This document shows, piece by piece, positions 8,445 to 17,068 of a stretch of 64,000 nt of DNA; the stretch's first letter is position 1, and every line of letters starts with the position of its first letter. Below the pieces are notes generated by a model. That model was not told where the DNA came from and ran no database searches. It saw only the letters and a list, made by a program, of their open reading frames with translations. This stretch comes from Candidatus Limiplasma pullicola (lineage in GTDB: Bacteria; Bacillota; Clostridia; Christensenellales; Aristaeellaceae), in the NCBI GenBank assembly GCA_018710985.1, contig DVIV01000023.1, positions 1 to 64,000 of the forward strand, written 5' to 3'. The position numbers and the translations under genes are program-made.

Positions 8445-9941
8445 TCACTGCGATGTCTCGTCGGAAAACAGCGGTTTGAGCGCCGCGTACAATCGGCGGT
8501 AGCGGCGGTAGGCGGCCTCCGCCCGCGCGGCGAGGGCGGGGGTGGGCGCGTAGGCCGCCGCCTCGCGCGGCGGGGGGACCTCGCCGCGGGCGATCAGGCC
8601 GCTCCCCCAGCCCGCCAGCAGCGCCGCGCCCTGCGCGGCGGCCTCGGTGCAGGCGGGCACGCGGAAGGCGCGGCCGCAGATGTCGGCCTTCATTTGCAGC
8701 CAGACGGCGCTTCGCGCGCCGCCGCCCAGCGAGCGCACCTCCCGCGCCGGGCAGCCCAGCCGCTCCAGATCGGCAAGAAAGTCGCGGATCATGAACGCCG
8801 CCGACTCCATCACGCTGCGCGCCAGATGCGCCCGCGTGGTGGACAGCCGCGCGCCGTAGAACGCCCCGCGCGCGCCGGGGCATTCGTCCTGATCGGGCGC
8901 GCCCGCCAGGAAGGGCAGAAACGTCACGCCCTCGCAGCCCAGGGGCACGGCGGCGGCCTCGCGGTCCAGCGCGGCATAGCCCTCGCCCCCGGCGGGCAGG
9001 TCCGGGCAGCACACGTCCCGAAACCAGCGCAGCGCCATGCCCGCCGTGTTGCCGATGGGCAGGTACAGGTACCGGCCCGGCAGCGCGTGGCGGTACACCG
9101 TCACGCGGCCCTCCGGCGGGAAGGCCGGGGTTTCGGTGCAGGCGGCCATCACCAGCGCGGTGCCCGTGGTTTCCGTGACCACGCCCGGCTCCGCGGCCCC
9201 GGCGGCCAGCGCGGCGGCGGTCTGGTCCATGGCCCCCGCCGCCACGGGGATGCCCGCCGGCAGCCCCAGCAGCTGCGCCGCCTCGCGGACGAGCGGCCCC
9301 ACGCTTTCCCCGCAGGGCACGCATTCCGGCAGCAGCCGCGCGGGAAGCCCGGCGGTTTCCAGCGCCTCGGGCCACCAGCGGTCCCGGCGGATGTCGTACC
9401 AGCCGGTGGAGGTCTGCACCGCGGGCTCGGTGACCGCGCGGCCCGTAAACCGGCCCAGCAGATAGTCCTCCAGCAGCAGCAGCCGGTCGGCCCGGCGCAT
9501 GAGGTCCGGCTCGTTTTCCAGCAGCCACATCGCCTTGGCCAGCGGCGTGGCGCCGCTCAGCTGCGGCAGGCCCGTCGTCTCATAAAAGCGCTGGCCTCCC
9601 AGACGCGCCTCCAGCGCCGCGGCCTGCGCCCCTCCGCGGTCGTCCAGCCATACCAGAAAGGGCCGCAGCGCCTCGCCCCGCGCATCCGCGGGGACCATCG
9701 TCTCGCCCTGCGTGGTCAGGCCCAGCGCCCCGGGACGACAGCCGGGCGCGGCGGCCAGCGCGGCGCGCATGGCGTCCCGCGCCGCCGCAAGGTAGGTTTC
9801 CGGCCGCGCCTCCACCCGCCCGCCGCGCGTATCAAGCGCGTACTCCTGCACGCGGCAGGCGATCAGCTCCATTTCCGGCGTAAACACGCACGCCTTGACG
9901 GACGTGGTGCCCACGTCCAGCGCCGCGATGCAGGGCCGCAC
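8445..9941 (-). CDS. FGGY-family carbohydrate kinase
   Basis: A 498-residue kinase. The N-terminal ATPase strand ALDVGTTSVKACVF (residues 7-20), LTTQGETMVP, the MDQTAAALAAGA region and GTALV follow the FGGY pattern, and the C-terminal domain has SLGGGARSAVWLQMKADICG. It starts with GTG 9941, two bases after the aldolase stop, so the two are coupled. The family phosphorylates ketoses or polyols such as xylulose, fuculose and ribulose. The likely substrate is the ketose made by the adjacent isomerase. Confidence 0.9.
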   Translation of the reverse strand: MRPCIAALDVGTTSVKACVFTPEMELIACRVQEYALDTRGGRVEARPETYLAAARDAMRAALAAAPGCRPGALGLTTQGETMVPADARGEALRPFLVWLDDRGGAQAAALEARLGGQRFYETTGLPQLSGATPLAKAMWLLENEPDLMRRADRLLLLEDYLLGRFTGRAVTEPAVQTSTGWYDIRRDRWWPEALETAGLPARLLPECVPCGESVGPLVREAAQLLGLPAGIPVAAGAMDQTAAALAAGAAEPGVVTETTGTALVMAACTETPAFPPEGRVTVYRHALPGRYLYLPIGNTAGMALRWFRDVCCPDLPAGGEGYAALDREAAAVPLGCEGVTFLPFLAGAPDQDECPGARGAFYGARLSTTRAHLARSVMESAAFMIRDFLADLERLGCPAREVRSLGGGARSAVWLQMKADICGRAFRVPACTEAAAQGAALLAGWGSGLIARGEVPPPREAAAYAPTPALAARAEAAYRRYRRLYAALKPLFSDETSQ

Positions 9942-9943
9942 GG

Positions 9944-10783
9944 TCAGGCCCTCCCCTCGCTGCCGAAGATGCGGATGTGGTCCATCGTCTCCTGCTTGAC
10001 GGCCTCGGTCACGAAGGGCATCAGCTCGAAGGCGCCCGTGCGCTCGGTGAAGTGGGCATGGGCGGCGCGGGCGGCGGCGAGGTTGTTGTGGGTGAAGATG
10101 TTGATTTTGGAGATGCCGCCCGCCACGCAGGCGCGGAACTGCTCCTGCGAAAGCCCGCTGCCCCCGTGCAGCACCAGCGGGCAGGGGCAGACGGCCGCGA
10201 TGGCGCCAAGGCAGTCAAGATCCAGCTTTGGCGCGGCGGCATATACGCCGTGCGCCGTGCCGATGGCCACGGCCAGCGCGTCGCAGCCGCTTTCGGCAGC
10301 GAAGCGCAGGGCGTCCTCCGGCCGGGTGTAGACGGTGCGGGCGATGTCCTCCTCGGCCGAGCCGTTGGACCCCACGTGGCCGATCTCCGCCTCCAGCGAG
10401 CAGCCCGCGGCGTGGGCCTTCCTGGCCATCTCGCGGATGCGGCGCACGTTCTCCTCGAAGGGCAGCATGCTACAGTCGTACATCACGGAGGTGAAGCCCA
10501 GCGAGATGGCCTCCTCCACCAGCTCCGGGGTGAAGCCGTGGTCGAAGTGCACGGCCACCGGCACGCTGGCGCGGCGGGCGATGCCCAGCATCATGTCGGC
10601 GTAGTCCGGCAGGGACGCGCCGGGCAGCAGGCTTTCCCCCGGCCCGATGATGACCGGCGAGCGCAGTTCCTCCGCGGCGGCGATGATGCCGCGCGTCATC
10701 TCCAGGGTGACGCAGTTGAACAGGCCCACGGCATAGCCGCCCTCGCGGGTGCCGGAGAGAATGGTTTTGAGATTGACAAGCAT
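9944..10783 (-). CDS. Class II ketose-bisphosphate aldolase (FbaA/GatY/KbaY family)
   Basis: A 279-residue zinc aldolase. It has VAVHFDHGFT (first zinc His and catalytic Asp), LEAEIGHVG (Glu and His), AVAIGTAHGVY, LHGGSGL and KINIFTHNN, which together match the class II fold including the phosphate site. The family splits a ketose 1-phosphate or 1,6-bisphosphate into dihydroxyacetone phosphate and an aldehyde. It is encoded second in the operon, upstream of the FGGY kinase. The length agrees with tagatose- or fructose-bisphosphate aldolases. Confidence 0.92.
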   Translation of the reverse strand: MLVNLKTILSGTREGGYAVGLFNCVTLEMTRGIIAAAEELRSPVIIGPGESLLPGASLPDYADMMLGIARRASVPVAVHFDHGFTPELVEEAISLGFTSVMYDCSMLPFEENVRRIREMARKAHAAGCSLEAEIGHVGSNGSAEEDIARTVYTRPEDALRFAAESGCDALAVAIGTAHGVYAAAPKLDLDCLGAIAAVCPCPLVLHGGSGLSQEQFRACVAGGISKINIFTHNNLAAARAAHAHFTERTGAFELMPFVTEAVKQETMDHIRIFGSEGRA

Positions 10784-10799
10784 GGTGCATCCTCCTCTT

Positions 10800-11942
10800 T
10801 CAGTAGTCGATGGGTATGAACCGGCCTTCCTGCGCGGCCTGACGGGCCGCGAGGCACACCGCCGCGCTTCTGAGGCCGTCGGTCAGGTCCGAGCGGGAGG
10901 GATGTCCCTCCATCACGCGCAGGAACTCCAGCGCCAGCCCCTCGTCGCCGCCGAAGTGGTTGCCGTTGGGAAAACGGAACTTACGCGTAACGGTCTGGGG
11001 GGTGAGATAGCGGTCCTCGCGGATCTGGGCCGTATAGAAGTCAAACTCGGCGCTGGCGTCGGTGCCGATGAGGCGCGCGCCGCGCCTGCCCGCGCCTTTC
11101 TTGACGGTGAAGTTGTGGCTGTAGGTGACGATCATGCCGCTTTCCATGGTCAGGATCATGGCCGCGCCGTCCTCGTTGCCGGTATCCCTGGCAAAGCAGC
11201 AGGCGTCGCCCTGCACGTCCTCCTTGAGGATGCGGCCGACCACATAGCTGCTTTCGCGGCAGGTGTGGTAGTCGGGGCAGTCCGGGCAGCGCAGGCCCGC
11301 GGGGCGGTCGCCGCGGTAGTAGAGCTTGGCGGTGACCGCGCTCACGGACACGGGTTTTTCCCCGGTCAGGAAGCACAGGTAGTCGATGTCGTGCGTGGCC
11401 TTCTGCAGAAACAGCCCGCCCGTCAGCGCCGGGTCGCGGTACCAGCTGTGGTAGTACACGCTGCCGTAGGGCACGTTGTTGACGGCCTGCGCCATGGTCA
11501 GCCGGCCCAGATTGCCGCTTTCCACGAGCTTTTTCATTTCAAGGGTGATGGTGGAAAACCTCAGCGGGAAGCTCACCACCACGCGCTTTTCCTGCCCCCT
11601 GCCCGCCTCGCGCAGCGCCTCGTACTGCTCCGGGCTGATGCACACGGGCTTTTCCAGAAACAGCGGCAACCCCGTTTTCAGCGCGCGGCAGGCCAGCGGC
11701 GTATGCAGCGGGCAGCGCGTGCCGATGAACACGCCGTCCAGGTCGTCGCGCAAAAGCAGGGCGTCCGCCTCCCCGTACCAGCGCGTGCCGGCAAAGTAGG
11801 GGTCGTCCTTTACGCCCGGCGCGATCTGCGCGTGCCGCGGATCGGCCACGGCGGCCACGCAGATATCCGCCTCCAGCGCGCGAAAGGCCCTGAGCATGGT
11901 TTCGGAGCGAAGGCCGTAGCCGATAAACCCGATTCGTTTCAT
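10800..11942 (-). CDS. Gfo/Idh/MocA-family oxidoreductase (promoter-proximal gene)
   Basis: A 380-residue NAD(P)-dependent dehydrogenase. It has GFIGYGLRSE at the N-terminus and FLEKPVC (catalytic Lys) near residue 97. A compact Cys cluster (CPDCPDYHTC, about residue 222) is unusual and could bind metal. ATG 11942 is used because GAGGT precedes it; a GTG four codons upstream abuts the same site. It is the first gene of the six-gene minus operon and diverges from the ABC-transporter operon across a region with AT-rich operators. Confidence 0.9.
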   Translation of the reverse strand: MKRIGFIGYGLRSETMLRAFRALEADICVAAVADPRHAQIAPGVKDDPYFAGTRWYGEADALLLRDDLDGVFIGTRCPLHTPLACRALKTGLPLFLEKPVCISPEQYEALREAGRGQEKRVVVSFPLRFSTITLEMKKLVESGNLGRLTMAQAVNNVPYGSVYYHSWYRDPALTGGLFLQKATHDIDYLCFLTGEKPVSVSAVTAKLYYRGDRPAGLRCPDCPDYHTCRESSYVVGRILKEDVQGDACCFARDTGNEDGAAMILTMESGMIVTYSHNFTVKKGAGRRGARLIGTDASAEFDFYTAQIREDRYLTPQTVTRKFRFPNGNHFGGDEGLALEFLRVMEGHPSRSDLTDGLRSAAVCLAARQAAQEGRFIPIDY

Positions 11943-12004
11943 GACGGAACCCACCTCTTTCAGCTGTGTTTCTTCCTCAATATAGGAGCGTTGACGGAAC
12001 CAGA

Positions 12005-12031
12005 CTAATAATTAAGTTTATTATTAGTAAA
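12005..12031. promoter_or_regulatory. AT-rich palindromic operator region for both divergent operons
   Basis: A 23-bp imperfect palindrome covers 12005-12027, with arms CTAATAATTAA and TTTATTATTAG (10 of 11 pairs). Inside it, TTTATTATTAGTAAA (12017-12031) differs at one inner base from the perfect palindrome at 1422-1436. It lies between the divergent starts 11942 and 12250. Confidence 0.55.
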
Positions 12032-12095
12032 AAACCGGGAACGGCGCTTCTTGCGGACCCAACGGGAAAAACGTGATTTCGATCTTCTTTTTCGC

Positions 12096-12124
12096 TTGAC
12101 ACCAAAAGGTTTTGCTGGTATAGT
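12096..12124 (+). promoter_or_regulatory. Sigma-A promoter of the ABC/glycan operon
   Basis: TTGACA (12096-12101), a 17-base spacer and TATAGT (12119-12124). The predicted start near 12131 gives a leader of about 120 bases containing a half-site TAATAAA (12168-12174) and the palindrome at 12212-12225. Confidence 0.75.
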
Positions 12125-12211
12125 ATAGGCAACGGATGATTTGCAGAACTATTTTGCCACAAGTACCTAATAAAAGTCAAGTGGTTCGGGAAATCCATAT
12201 TGGTGGCAATT

Positions 12212-12225
12212 TTATTAGCTAATAA
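12212..12225. promoter_or_regulatory. Putative operator, 14-bp palindrome next to the ribosome binding site
   Basis: TTATTAGCTAATAA is a perfect palindrome with the same TTATTA/TAATAA half-sites as 1422-1436 but a two-base centre. It ends 12 bases before the GGAGGG ribosome-binding site of the first permease gene. Confidence 0.55.
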
Positions 12226-12249
12226 TTGCGAGCGTCAGGAGGGTGCGGC

Positions 12250-13236
12250 ATGTCAGGACAGACAGGGGTCCCAAGGACCCGGTATTTTTCCAAAGAGCCA
12301 CGGGAAAGTCTTTTGATCCGGTTCTCTTTGGCCGTAAGGAAGTACTGGTTCATCTATCTGCTGGCGATACCGGGCTTCCTGTTTCTGGCCGTGTTCAGCT
12401 ATGCGCCCATGTATGGCGTGGTGCTGGCCTTCAAGGACTTCAAAATGAATCTGGGCGTGATGGGCAGCCCCTGGGTGGGCCTTACGCACTATCAGGAGCT
12501 GTTTGCCGACCCGGCGTTCATCCAGGCGTTCAAAAACACGGTCATCATCAACATCTATAACCTGATCTTCGGCTTTACCTTCAACGTCTTTCTCGCCCTG
12601 ATGATCAACGAGCTGCAGATGAAGCGCTTGAAAAGCGTGGTGCAGACCTGCGTCTACCTGCCCTACTTCCTTTCGTGGGTCATCTTCGCCGGTCTGGTGC
12701 AGGTGTTTTTGCAGGCGCCGGTCCCCGGCGATGTGGGCGGCGTGGTCAACCAGGTCATCCAGTCCATGGGGGGCCAGCCCATCGACTTTATGAAACAGCC
12801 CGGCATGTTCCGCGGCATTCTGGTCATCACCAACATCATCAAGACCGCCGGGTATTCCACCATCATCTATCTGGCCGCGGTCGCCGGCGTGGACCCCGCG
12901 CTCTATGAGGCCGCCGCCATCGACGGCGCCAACCGCCGCGACATGCTCTTTCACATCACCATCCCCAGGATTCTGCCCAGCGTGGCGGTGATGTTCCTGC
13001 TGAGCATCTCCCAGCTGTTCCTGTCCAACTTCGACCAGGTCTACAACCTCTACAACAACTTCGTCCTCAATACCGGCGACGTGCTTTCCACCTACATCTA
13101 CCGCATCAGCCTGGGCGGCGGGGGCGAGTTTGAGCTGTCCACCGCGGCCAACCTGCTGCTCAACGTCATGGGCCTGATCGCGCTGGTGGTTACCAACCGG
13201 TTCGTCAAAAAGCTCGATGTCATGGGCATCTTCTGA
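12250..13236 (+). CDS. ABC sugar transporter permease, LplB type
   Basis: A 328-residue inner-membrane permease with about six hydrophobic segments; the first runs WFIYLLAIPGFLFLAVF near residue 32. The EAA loop (EAAAIDGANRRDMLFHITIP) that contacts the ATPase is near residue 222. The N-terminal AIPGFLFLAVFSYAPMYG segment is typical of the LplB subgroup, which pairs with YtcP-like permeases and large binding proteins for oligosaccharides. ATG 12250 has GGAGGG just upstream. No ATPase gene is present in this operon, so a shared MsmK/MalK-type ATPase encoded elsewhere is expected. Confidence 0.92.
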   Translation: MSGQTGVPRTRYFSKEPRESLLIRFSLAVRKYWFIYLLAIPGFLFLAVFSYAPMYGVVLAFKDFKMNLGVMGSPWVGLTHYQELFADPAFIQAFKNTVIINIYNLIFGFTFNVFLALMINELQMKRLKSVVQTCVYLPYFLSWVIFAGLVQVFLQAPVPGDVGGVVNQVIQSMGGQPIDFMKQPGMFRGILVITNIIKTAGYSTIIYLAAVAGVDPALYEAAAIDGANRRDMLFHITIPRILPSVAVMFLLSISQLFLSNFDQVYNLYNNFVLNTGDVLSTYIYRISLGGGGEFELSTAANLLLNVMGLIALVVTNRFVKKLDVMGIF

Positions 13237-13249
13237 GGAGGCGAAAATC

Positions 13250-14179
13250 ATGGTCAAGGATGCGTCCAATGTCAAACAGCCCAGAAAGACGATGCAACAG
13301 GCCGTCGGCTTCAACTTCTACGATGTGTTTGTGGTGGGCTTCTGCGTCATCTTCGCAGCCATCTGCTTCTATCCCATGTGGTACGTGCTGGTGGCCTCCG
13401 TCACGCCCTATGAGCAGTTCGTCAAGGGCGGAGCGCTCCTGTGGCCCAACGGCGGGGTGGATTTTCAGTACTACAAGATGATCTTTGAAAACTCCTCCTT
13501 CGTCACCAGCCTGTGGATCTCCGCCTCCAAGACGGTGCTGGGCACGCTTTTGAGCGTCCTGGTCACCTCCACCATGGCCTATGCCGTCAGCAAGGTCCAC
13601 GTGCCGGGCATGAAGCTGCTAAACGTGCTCACGGTGTTTACCATGTTCTTTGCCGGCGGCCTCATTCCCACCTACCTGCTCTACATCGACCTCAAGCTCA
13701 TCCGCACCTACTGGGTGATGGTGCTGCCCTACGGGCTGAGCATCACGTACTTCATCATCATGCGCAACTACTTCTCCTATTCCGTGCCCCGCGAATTGGA
13801 GGACGCCGCCCGCATCGACGGCTGCAACGACGTGCGCGTGTTCTTCCAGGTGATTCTGCCCCTGTCCAAGCCCATGCTGGCGGCGGTGGGCCTGTTCATC
13901 GCCGTGGGCTTCTGGAACGACTACTACAGCTACATGATGTACATCGCCACCAAGCCCACGCTGCAGCCCTTTGCCTGGGTGCTGCGCCGGGTGCTCACCG
14001 ACTCGGCCATGATGTCGCAGATGCGCACCGGGGCCGTCGATATCGGCGCGCAGCTGCCGCCGCCCATGGCGCTTCGCATGGCGACCATCATCTGCGCCAT
14101 GGTGCCCATCATGTGCGTATACCCCTTCCTGCAAAAGCACTTCGCCAAGGGCGTGCTCATCGGCGCCGTCAAGGAATAA
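13250..14179 (+). CDS. ABC sugar transporter permease, YtcP/MalG type
   Basis: A 309-residue membrane permease. It has FYPMWYVLVASVTPYEQF near the start and the EAA-type loop ELEDAARIDGCNDVRVFFQV near residue 188. The C-terminus (FAKGVLIGAVKE) matches the YtcP pattern. ATG 13250 is preceded by GAGGAGG, 13 bases after the LplB-type gene stops. It forms the heterodimeric channel with that permease. Confidence 0.92.
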   Translation: MVKDASNVKQPRKTMQQAVGFNFYDVFVVGFCVIFAAICFYPMWYVLVASVTPYEQFVKGGALLWPNGGVDFQYYKMIFENSSFVTSLWISASKTVLGTLLSVLVTSTMAYAVSKVHVPGMKLLNVLTVFTMFFAGGLIPTYLLYIDLKLIRTYWVMVLPYGLSITYFIIMRNYFSYSVPRELEDAARIDGCNDVRVFFQVILPLSKPMLAAVGLFIAVGFWNDYYSYMMYIATKPTLQPFAWVLRRVLTDSAMMSQMRTGAVDIGAQLPPPMALRMATIICAMVPIMCVYPFLQKHFAKGVLIGAVKE

Positions 14180-14240
14180 GGATGTACGGGCCTGCTATGG
14201 CTTGACACACATATCCAATCAAAAAGGAGGAGCACAAACC

Positions 14241-15977
14241 ATGACAACAACCCTGAAAAAAGCGCTGGCGCTGGCCATGTGCCTGAGCATGCTGGTCCTT
14301 GCGGTACCCGGCTTTGCATCCGGCGAGGCCACCGGCCCCGAGGCCAACGCCGCCCGTGAGACGGTGAACATTCGTTTTTCCCAGTATGCCAACAGCGTGG
14401 ATGACCAGGAGGGCATGGCCAACGATCCCATCAAGAAGGCCATTGAACAGGCCGTGAACATCACCCTTGAGTACGACACCGGCATCGAGGGCTATGACGA
14501 CAGGCTCTCCACCGAGCTGGCCGTGGGCATGGCGCCGGACCTCTTCCCCACCTGGGGCGAGGCCACCAAGATCCGCCAGTTCGCCGAGGAGGAGGCGGTA
14601 TATGACATCGCCGCCATCATCAACGCCGAGCCGGAGCGCTACCCCATCCTTTACAAGATCATCAACACCGACGAATACAAGATGTACAACAAGATGTACA
14701 CCGGCGACGAGAACAAGGCATATGCCATCTATTCGTTCTCTGCCCGCGCCTATCCCTCCTTTGCGGGCGTGCCGGCCTACAACACCGCCATCCTTGAGGA
14801 AGTCAACGACGGCAAGGTGCCTGCCACCGTGGACGAGTTCGTGGCGTTCACCCAGAAGGCCGTGGAGGCCGGCTACTCCGGCTGGTGGCCCTACAACGCC
14901 AAGCTGACCAACTGGGCCGAGATCGACGGCACCATCGCGCGGCCCCAGGGAACGAGCCTGCGTACCCCGGCCACCTATGACTGGATGTGGACCGGCTTTG
15001 TGCCCGACGACGAGAGCAAGATCGGCACCGAGGAGGAGCACTGGACGCTCATGACCGTCTCCGACGAGAGCAAGGAGGTCATGAAGACCCTGGCCGAGAT
15101 GTATGCCAACGACGGCATCCACAACGGCGTGGGCACCCTGGTGGACGAGGATGACGGCTATGCCGCCTTCAACAACAAGACCCTCGCCTCCTACGGCTAC
15201 AGCTACGGCTACTACACCCAGTTCAAGAAGCTCTACGATTCCTGGATGAAGGCCCATCCCGACGACGGCTCCCTGGCCGACCTCACGCTGGGCACCGCCC
15301 TCACGGACAGCGAAGGCAACTGGCCGCGCGTCTATGACGTGCCCTCCTACGTGGGCGCCCACTACTTCATCCCCACCAGCTGCGCCTATCCCGACCGCGT
15401 GCTGGACCTGGTGGAGTTCCTGGCCAGCAACGAGGGGCAGAACCTGCTCTTCCGCGGCATCGAGGGCCTGACCTACACCATGGACGGCGACACTGTGGTC
15501 TACAACCTCGACGAGTTCGTCAACATCAACAAGTCCTACGGCTATCCCAACCCGGACCGCTGCCGCTACATGTGGTTCTCCTACCTGTTCTGCGCCAGCG
15601 AGATGAAGCTGGATCTGGAAAACAACGACTGGTGGGACGCCGTGACCACCCCCTATGACAACACCCTGGACTGGGCCGAGGGCGAGGCGCGCGAGTGCTA
15701 CCAGTACGCCATCGACACCGTGCAGGCCTTCGTGGACAACGTCTACGTGCAGCTGCCCTCCTACTACGGCCTGGCCGCGCTGGACGCCGAGTGGGGCAAG
15801 GTGCAGACCACCCTGTTTGAGATCACCAACCGCTATCTGTCCCAGATGCTGGGCGGCCAGCTCGATGTGGAAACCGGCTGGGAGCAGTACCGCGCCGAGT
15901 TTGAGGCGGCGGGCGGCCCCGCGCTGGAGGAGGCCGTCAACGAGGCCATCCGCGAGGCCCGGGAGAACTTCGGCTGA
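14241..15977 (+). CDS. Extracellular solute-binding protein, large family-1 type
   Basis: A 578-residue exported sugar-binding protein. The signal peptide (KK, then ALALAMCLSMLVLAVPGFA) ends in an AxA-like site and has no lipobox cysteine, so signal peptidase I cleavage is expected. The mature protein has the Asp-rich start after cleavage and Trp/Tyr-rich segments common to oligosaccharide binders. Such large proteins accompany LplB/YtcP permeases. AAGGAGG precedes ATG 14241. A membrane anchor is not visible, which is odd for a Gram-positive cell. Confidence 0.9.
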   Translation: MTTTLKKALALAMCLSMLVLAVPGFASGEATGPEANAARETVNIRFSQYANSVDDQEGMANDPIKKAIEQAVNITLEYDTGIEGYDDRLSTELAVGMAPDLFPTWGEATKIRQFAEEEAVYDIAAIINAEPERYPILYKIINTDEYKMYNKMYTGDENKAYAIYSFSARAYPSFAGVPAYNTAILEEVNDGKVPATVDEFVAFTQKAVEAGYSGWWPYNAKLTNWAEIDGTIARPQGTSLRTPATYDWMWTGFVPDDESKIGTEEEHWTLMTVSDESKEVMKTLAEMYANDGIHNGVGTLVDEDDGYAAFNNKTLASYGYSYGYYTQFKKLYDSWMKAHPDDGSLADLTLGTALTDSEGNWPRVYDVPSYVGAHYFIPTSCAYPDRVLDLVEFLASNEGQNLLFRGIEGLTYTMDGDTVVYNLDEFVNINKSYGYPNPDRCRYMWFSYLFCASEMKLDLENNDWWDAVTTPYDNTLDWAEGEARECYQYAIDTVQAFVDNVYVQLPSYYGLAALDAEWGKVQTTLFEITNRYLSQMLGGQLDVETGWEQYRAEFEAAGGPALEEAVNEAIREARENFG

Positions 15978-16014
15978 TCCCCCCGGCCGCGCATGATTTG
16001 AGCGGCTGACTCAC

Positions 16015-16049
16015 AACGCCGCCCCCTTGTCGCGCGCGGGGGCGGCGTT
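16015..16049 (+). terminator. Intercistronic hairpin after the binding-protein gene
   Basis: AACGCCGCCCCC and its exact complement form a 12-bp stem with an 11-base loop, followed by only GTT. The weak T tract suggests partial termination or 3'-end protection that keeps the binding protein more abundant than downstream gene products. Confidence 0.6.
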
Positions 16050-16081
16050 GTTCACGGAATTGCGGAAGGAGAAATGCCCCT

Positions 16082-17038
16082 ATGTCCAGAATTGATCTTC
16101 TGCCGGCGTCCTGCGGCAGCTACAAGGCCAATCTGCACTGCCATACCACCCTGTCCGACGGACGCCTGACGCCGCAGCAGGTCAAGGCGCATTATCTGGA
16201 ACACGGCTACAGCGTGGTGGCCTTCACGGACCACAACGTGCTGATCGACCACAGCGACCTCAACGACAGCCGTTTCCTGGCACTCACGGGCATCGAGGTG
16301 GATACCGACAGCTTCGTTTACGGCAAAAAGCATGAATTCAACCAGACCTGCCACCTCTGCGCCATCCTGCGCGATCCTGCCCGCCCCGTGCCCATCTACC
16401 GGGCCGAGCGGTACACGGGCGAGGCCATCCGCGCCAAGGTGGACGAGTTCCACCGCGGCGGCTACATCGTCAACTACAACCACCCCACCTGGTCGGCCGA
16501 GGGGCCGGACGAGTTCCTCACCTACGGCGACTTCGACGGCATGGAGATCTACAACCACAGCGCCGAGCTGGAAAACAACAACGGCATGAGCCAGAACGAG
16601 TTCATCCTCGCCCTGCGCATGCTGCGCCGTCCCATCCGCGTCATCGCCGCCGACGACAACCACGAGGGCCGCGGCTGCGAGGAGGACGCCTGCGGCGGCT
16701 GGGTGGTCTTCAAGGCCCCGGAGCTGAGCTATCCTGCCATCATCGAGGCGTATGACAAAATGGCGTTCTATGCCTCCACCGGGCCGGAGATCCATGGCTG
16801 CTTCATCGAGGACGGCGTGTTCCATCTGGACTGCTCGCCCGTGCGGCGCGTCCATGTGATGGGCCAGGGCATCAACCCCATCCACCGCGCCTTCTCGCCC
16901 GAAAACGCCCTGACCCACGTTGAGTTCCCCATGGACGCCGTGCCCGAAAACGCCCGCTTCCTCTGGGTGCAGCTCACCGACGGCGCGGGCCGCAAGGCGT
17001 GGATGAATCCCTGCTTCCTGCCCGGTGCAACCCCGTAA
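16082..17038 (+). CDS. PHP-domain metal-dependent phosphoesterase
   Basis: A 318-residue PHP-fold protein. Metal-ligand motifs are NLHCHTTLSDG (residues 17-27), FTDHN (about 49), the Glu of GIEVD (about 71), YNHPTW (about 138) and AADDNH (about 195). The family includes histidinol phosphatase and polymerase editing domains, but a stand-alone copy in a sugar operon suggests hydrolysis of a sugar phosphate or other small phosphoester. The neighbour downstream is a GlpT-like transporter for organophosphates, which agrees with that role. GGAAGGAG precedes ATG 16082. Confidence 0.85.
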   Translation: MSRIDLLPASCGSYKANLHCHTTLSDGRLTPQQVKAHYLEHGYSVVAFTDHNVLIDHSDLNDSRFLALTGIEVDTDSFVYGKKHEFNQTCHLCAILRDPARPVPIYRAERYTGEAIRAKVDEFHRGGYIVNYNHPTWSAEGPDEFLTYGDFDGMEIYNHSAELENNNGMSQNEFILALRMLRRPIRVIAADDNHEGRGCEEDACGGWVVFKAPELSYPAIIEAYDKMAFYASTGPEIHGCFIEDGVFHLDCSPVRRVHVMGQGINPIHRAFSPENALTHVEFPMDAVPENARFLWVQLTDGAGRKAWMNPCFLPGATP

Positions 17039-17068
17039 CCGCCCCCGCGCAGCACAGGAAAAACGCGC

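Noticed and set aside
5660-8479. A 939-codon open frame on the plus strand
   Set aside because: Antisense shadow of the aminotransferase and isomerase genes; composition is unlike a real protein.
11977-12198. Small 73-codon frame on the minus strand in the divergent promoter region
   Set aside because: It covers the promoter and operators, has no ribosome-binding site and no family resemblance.
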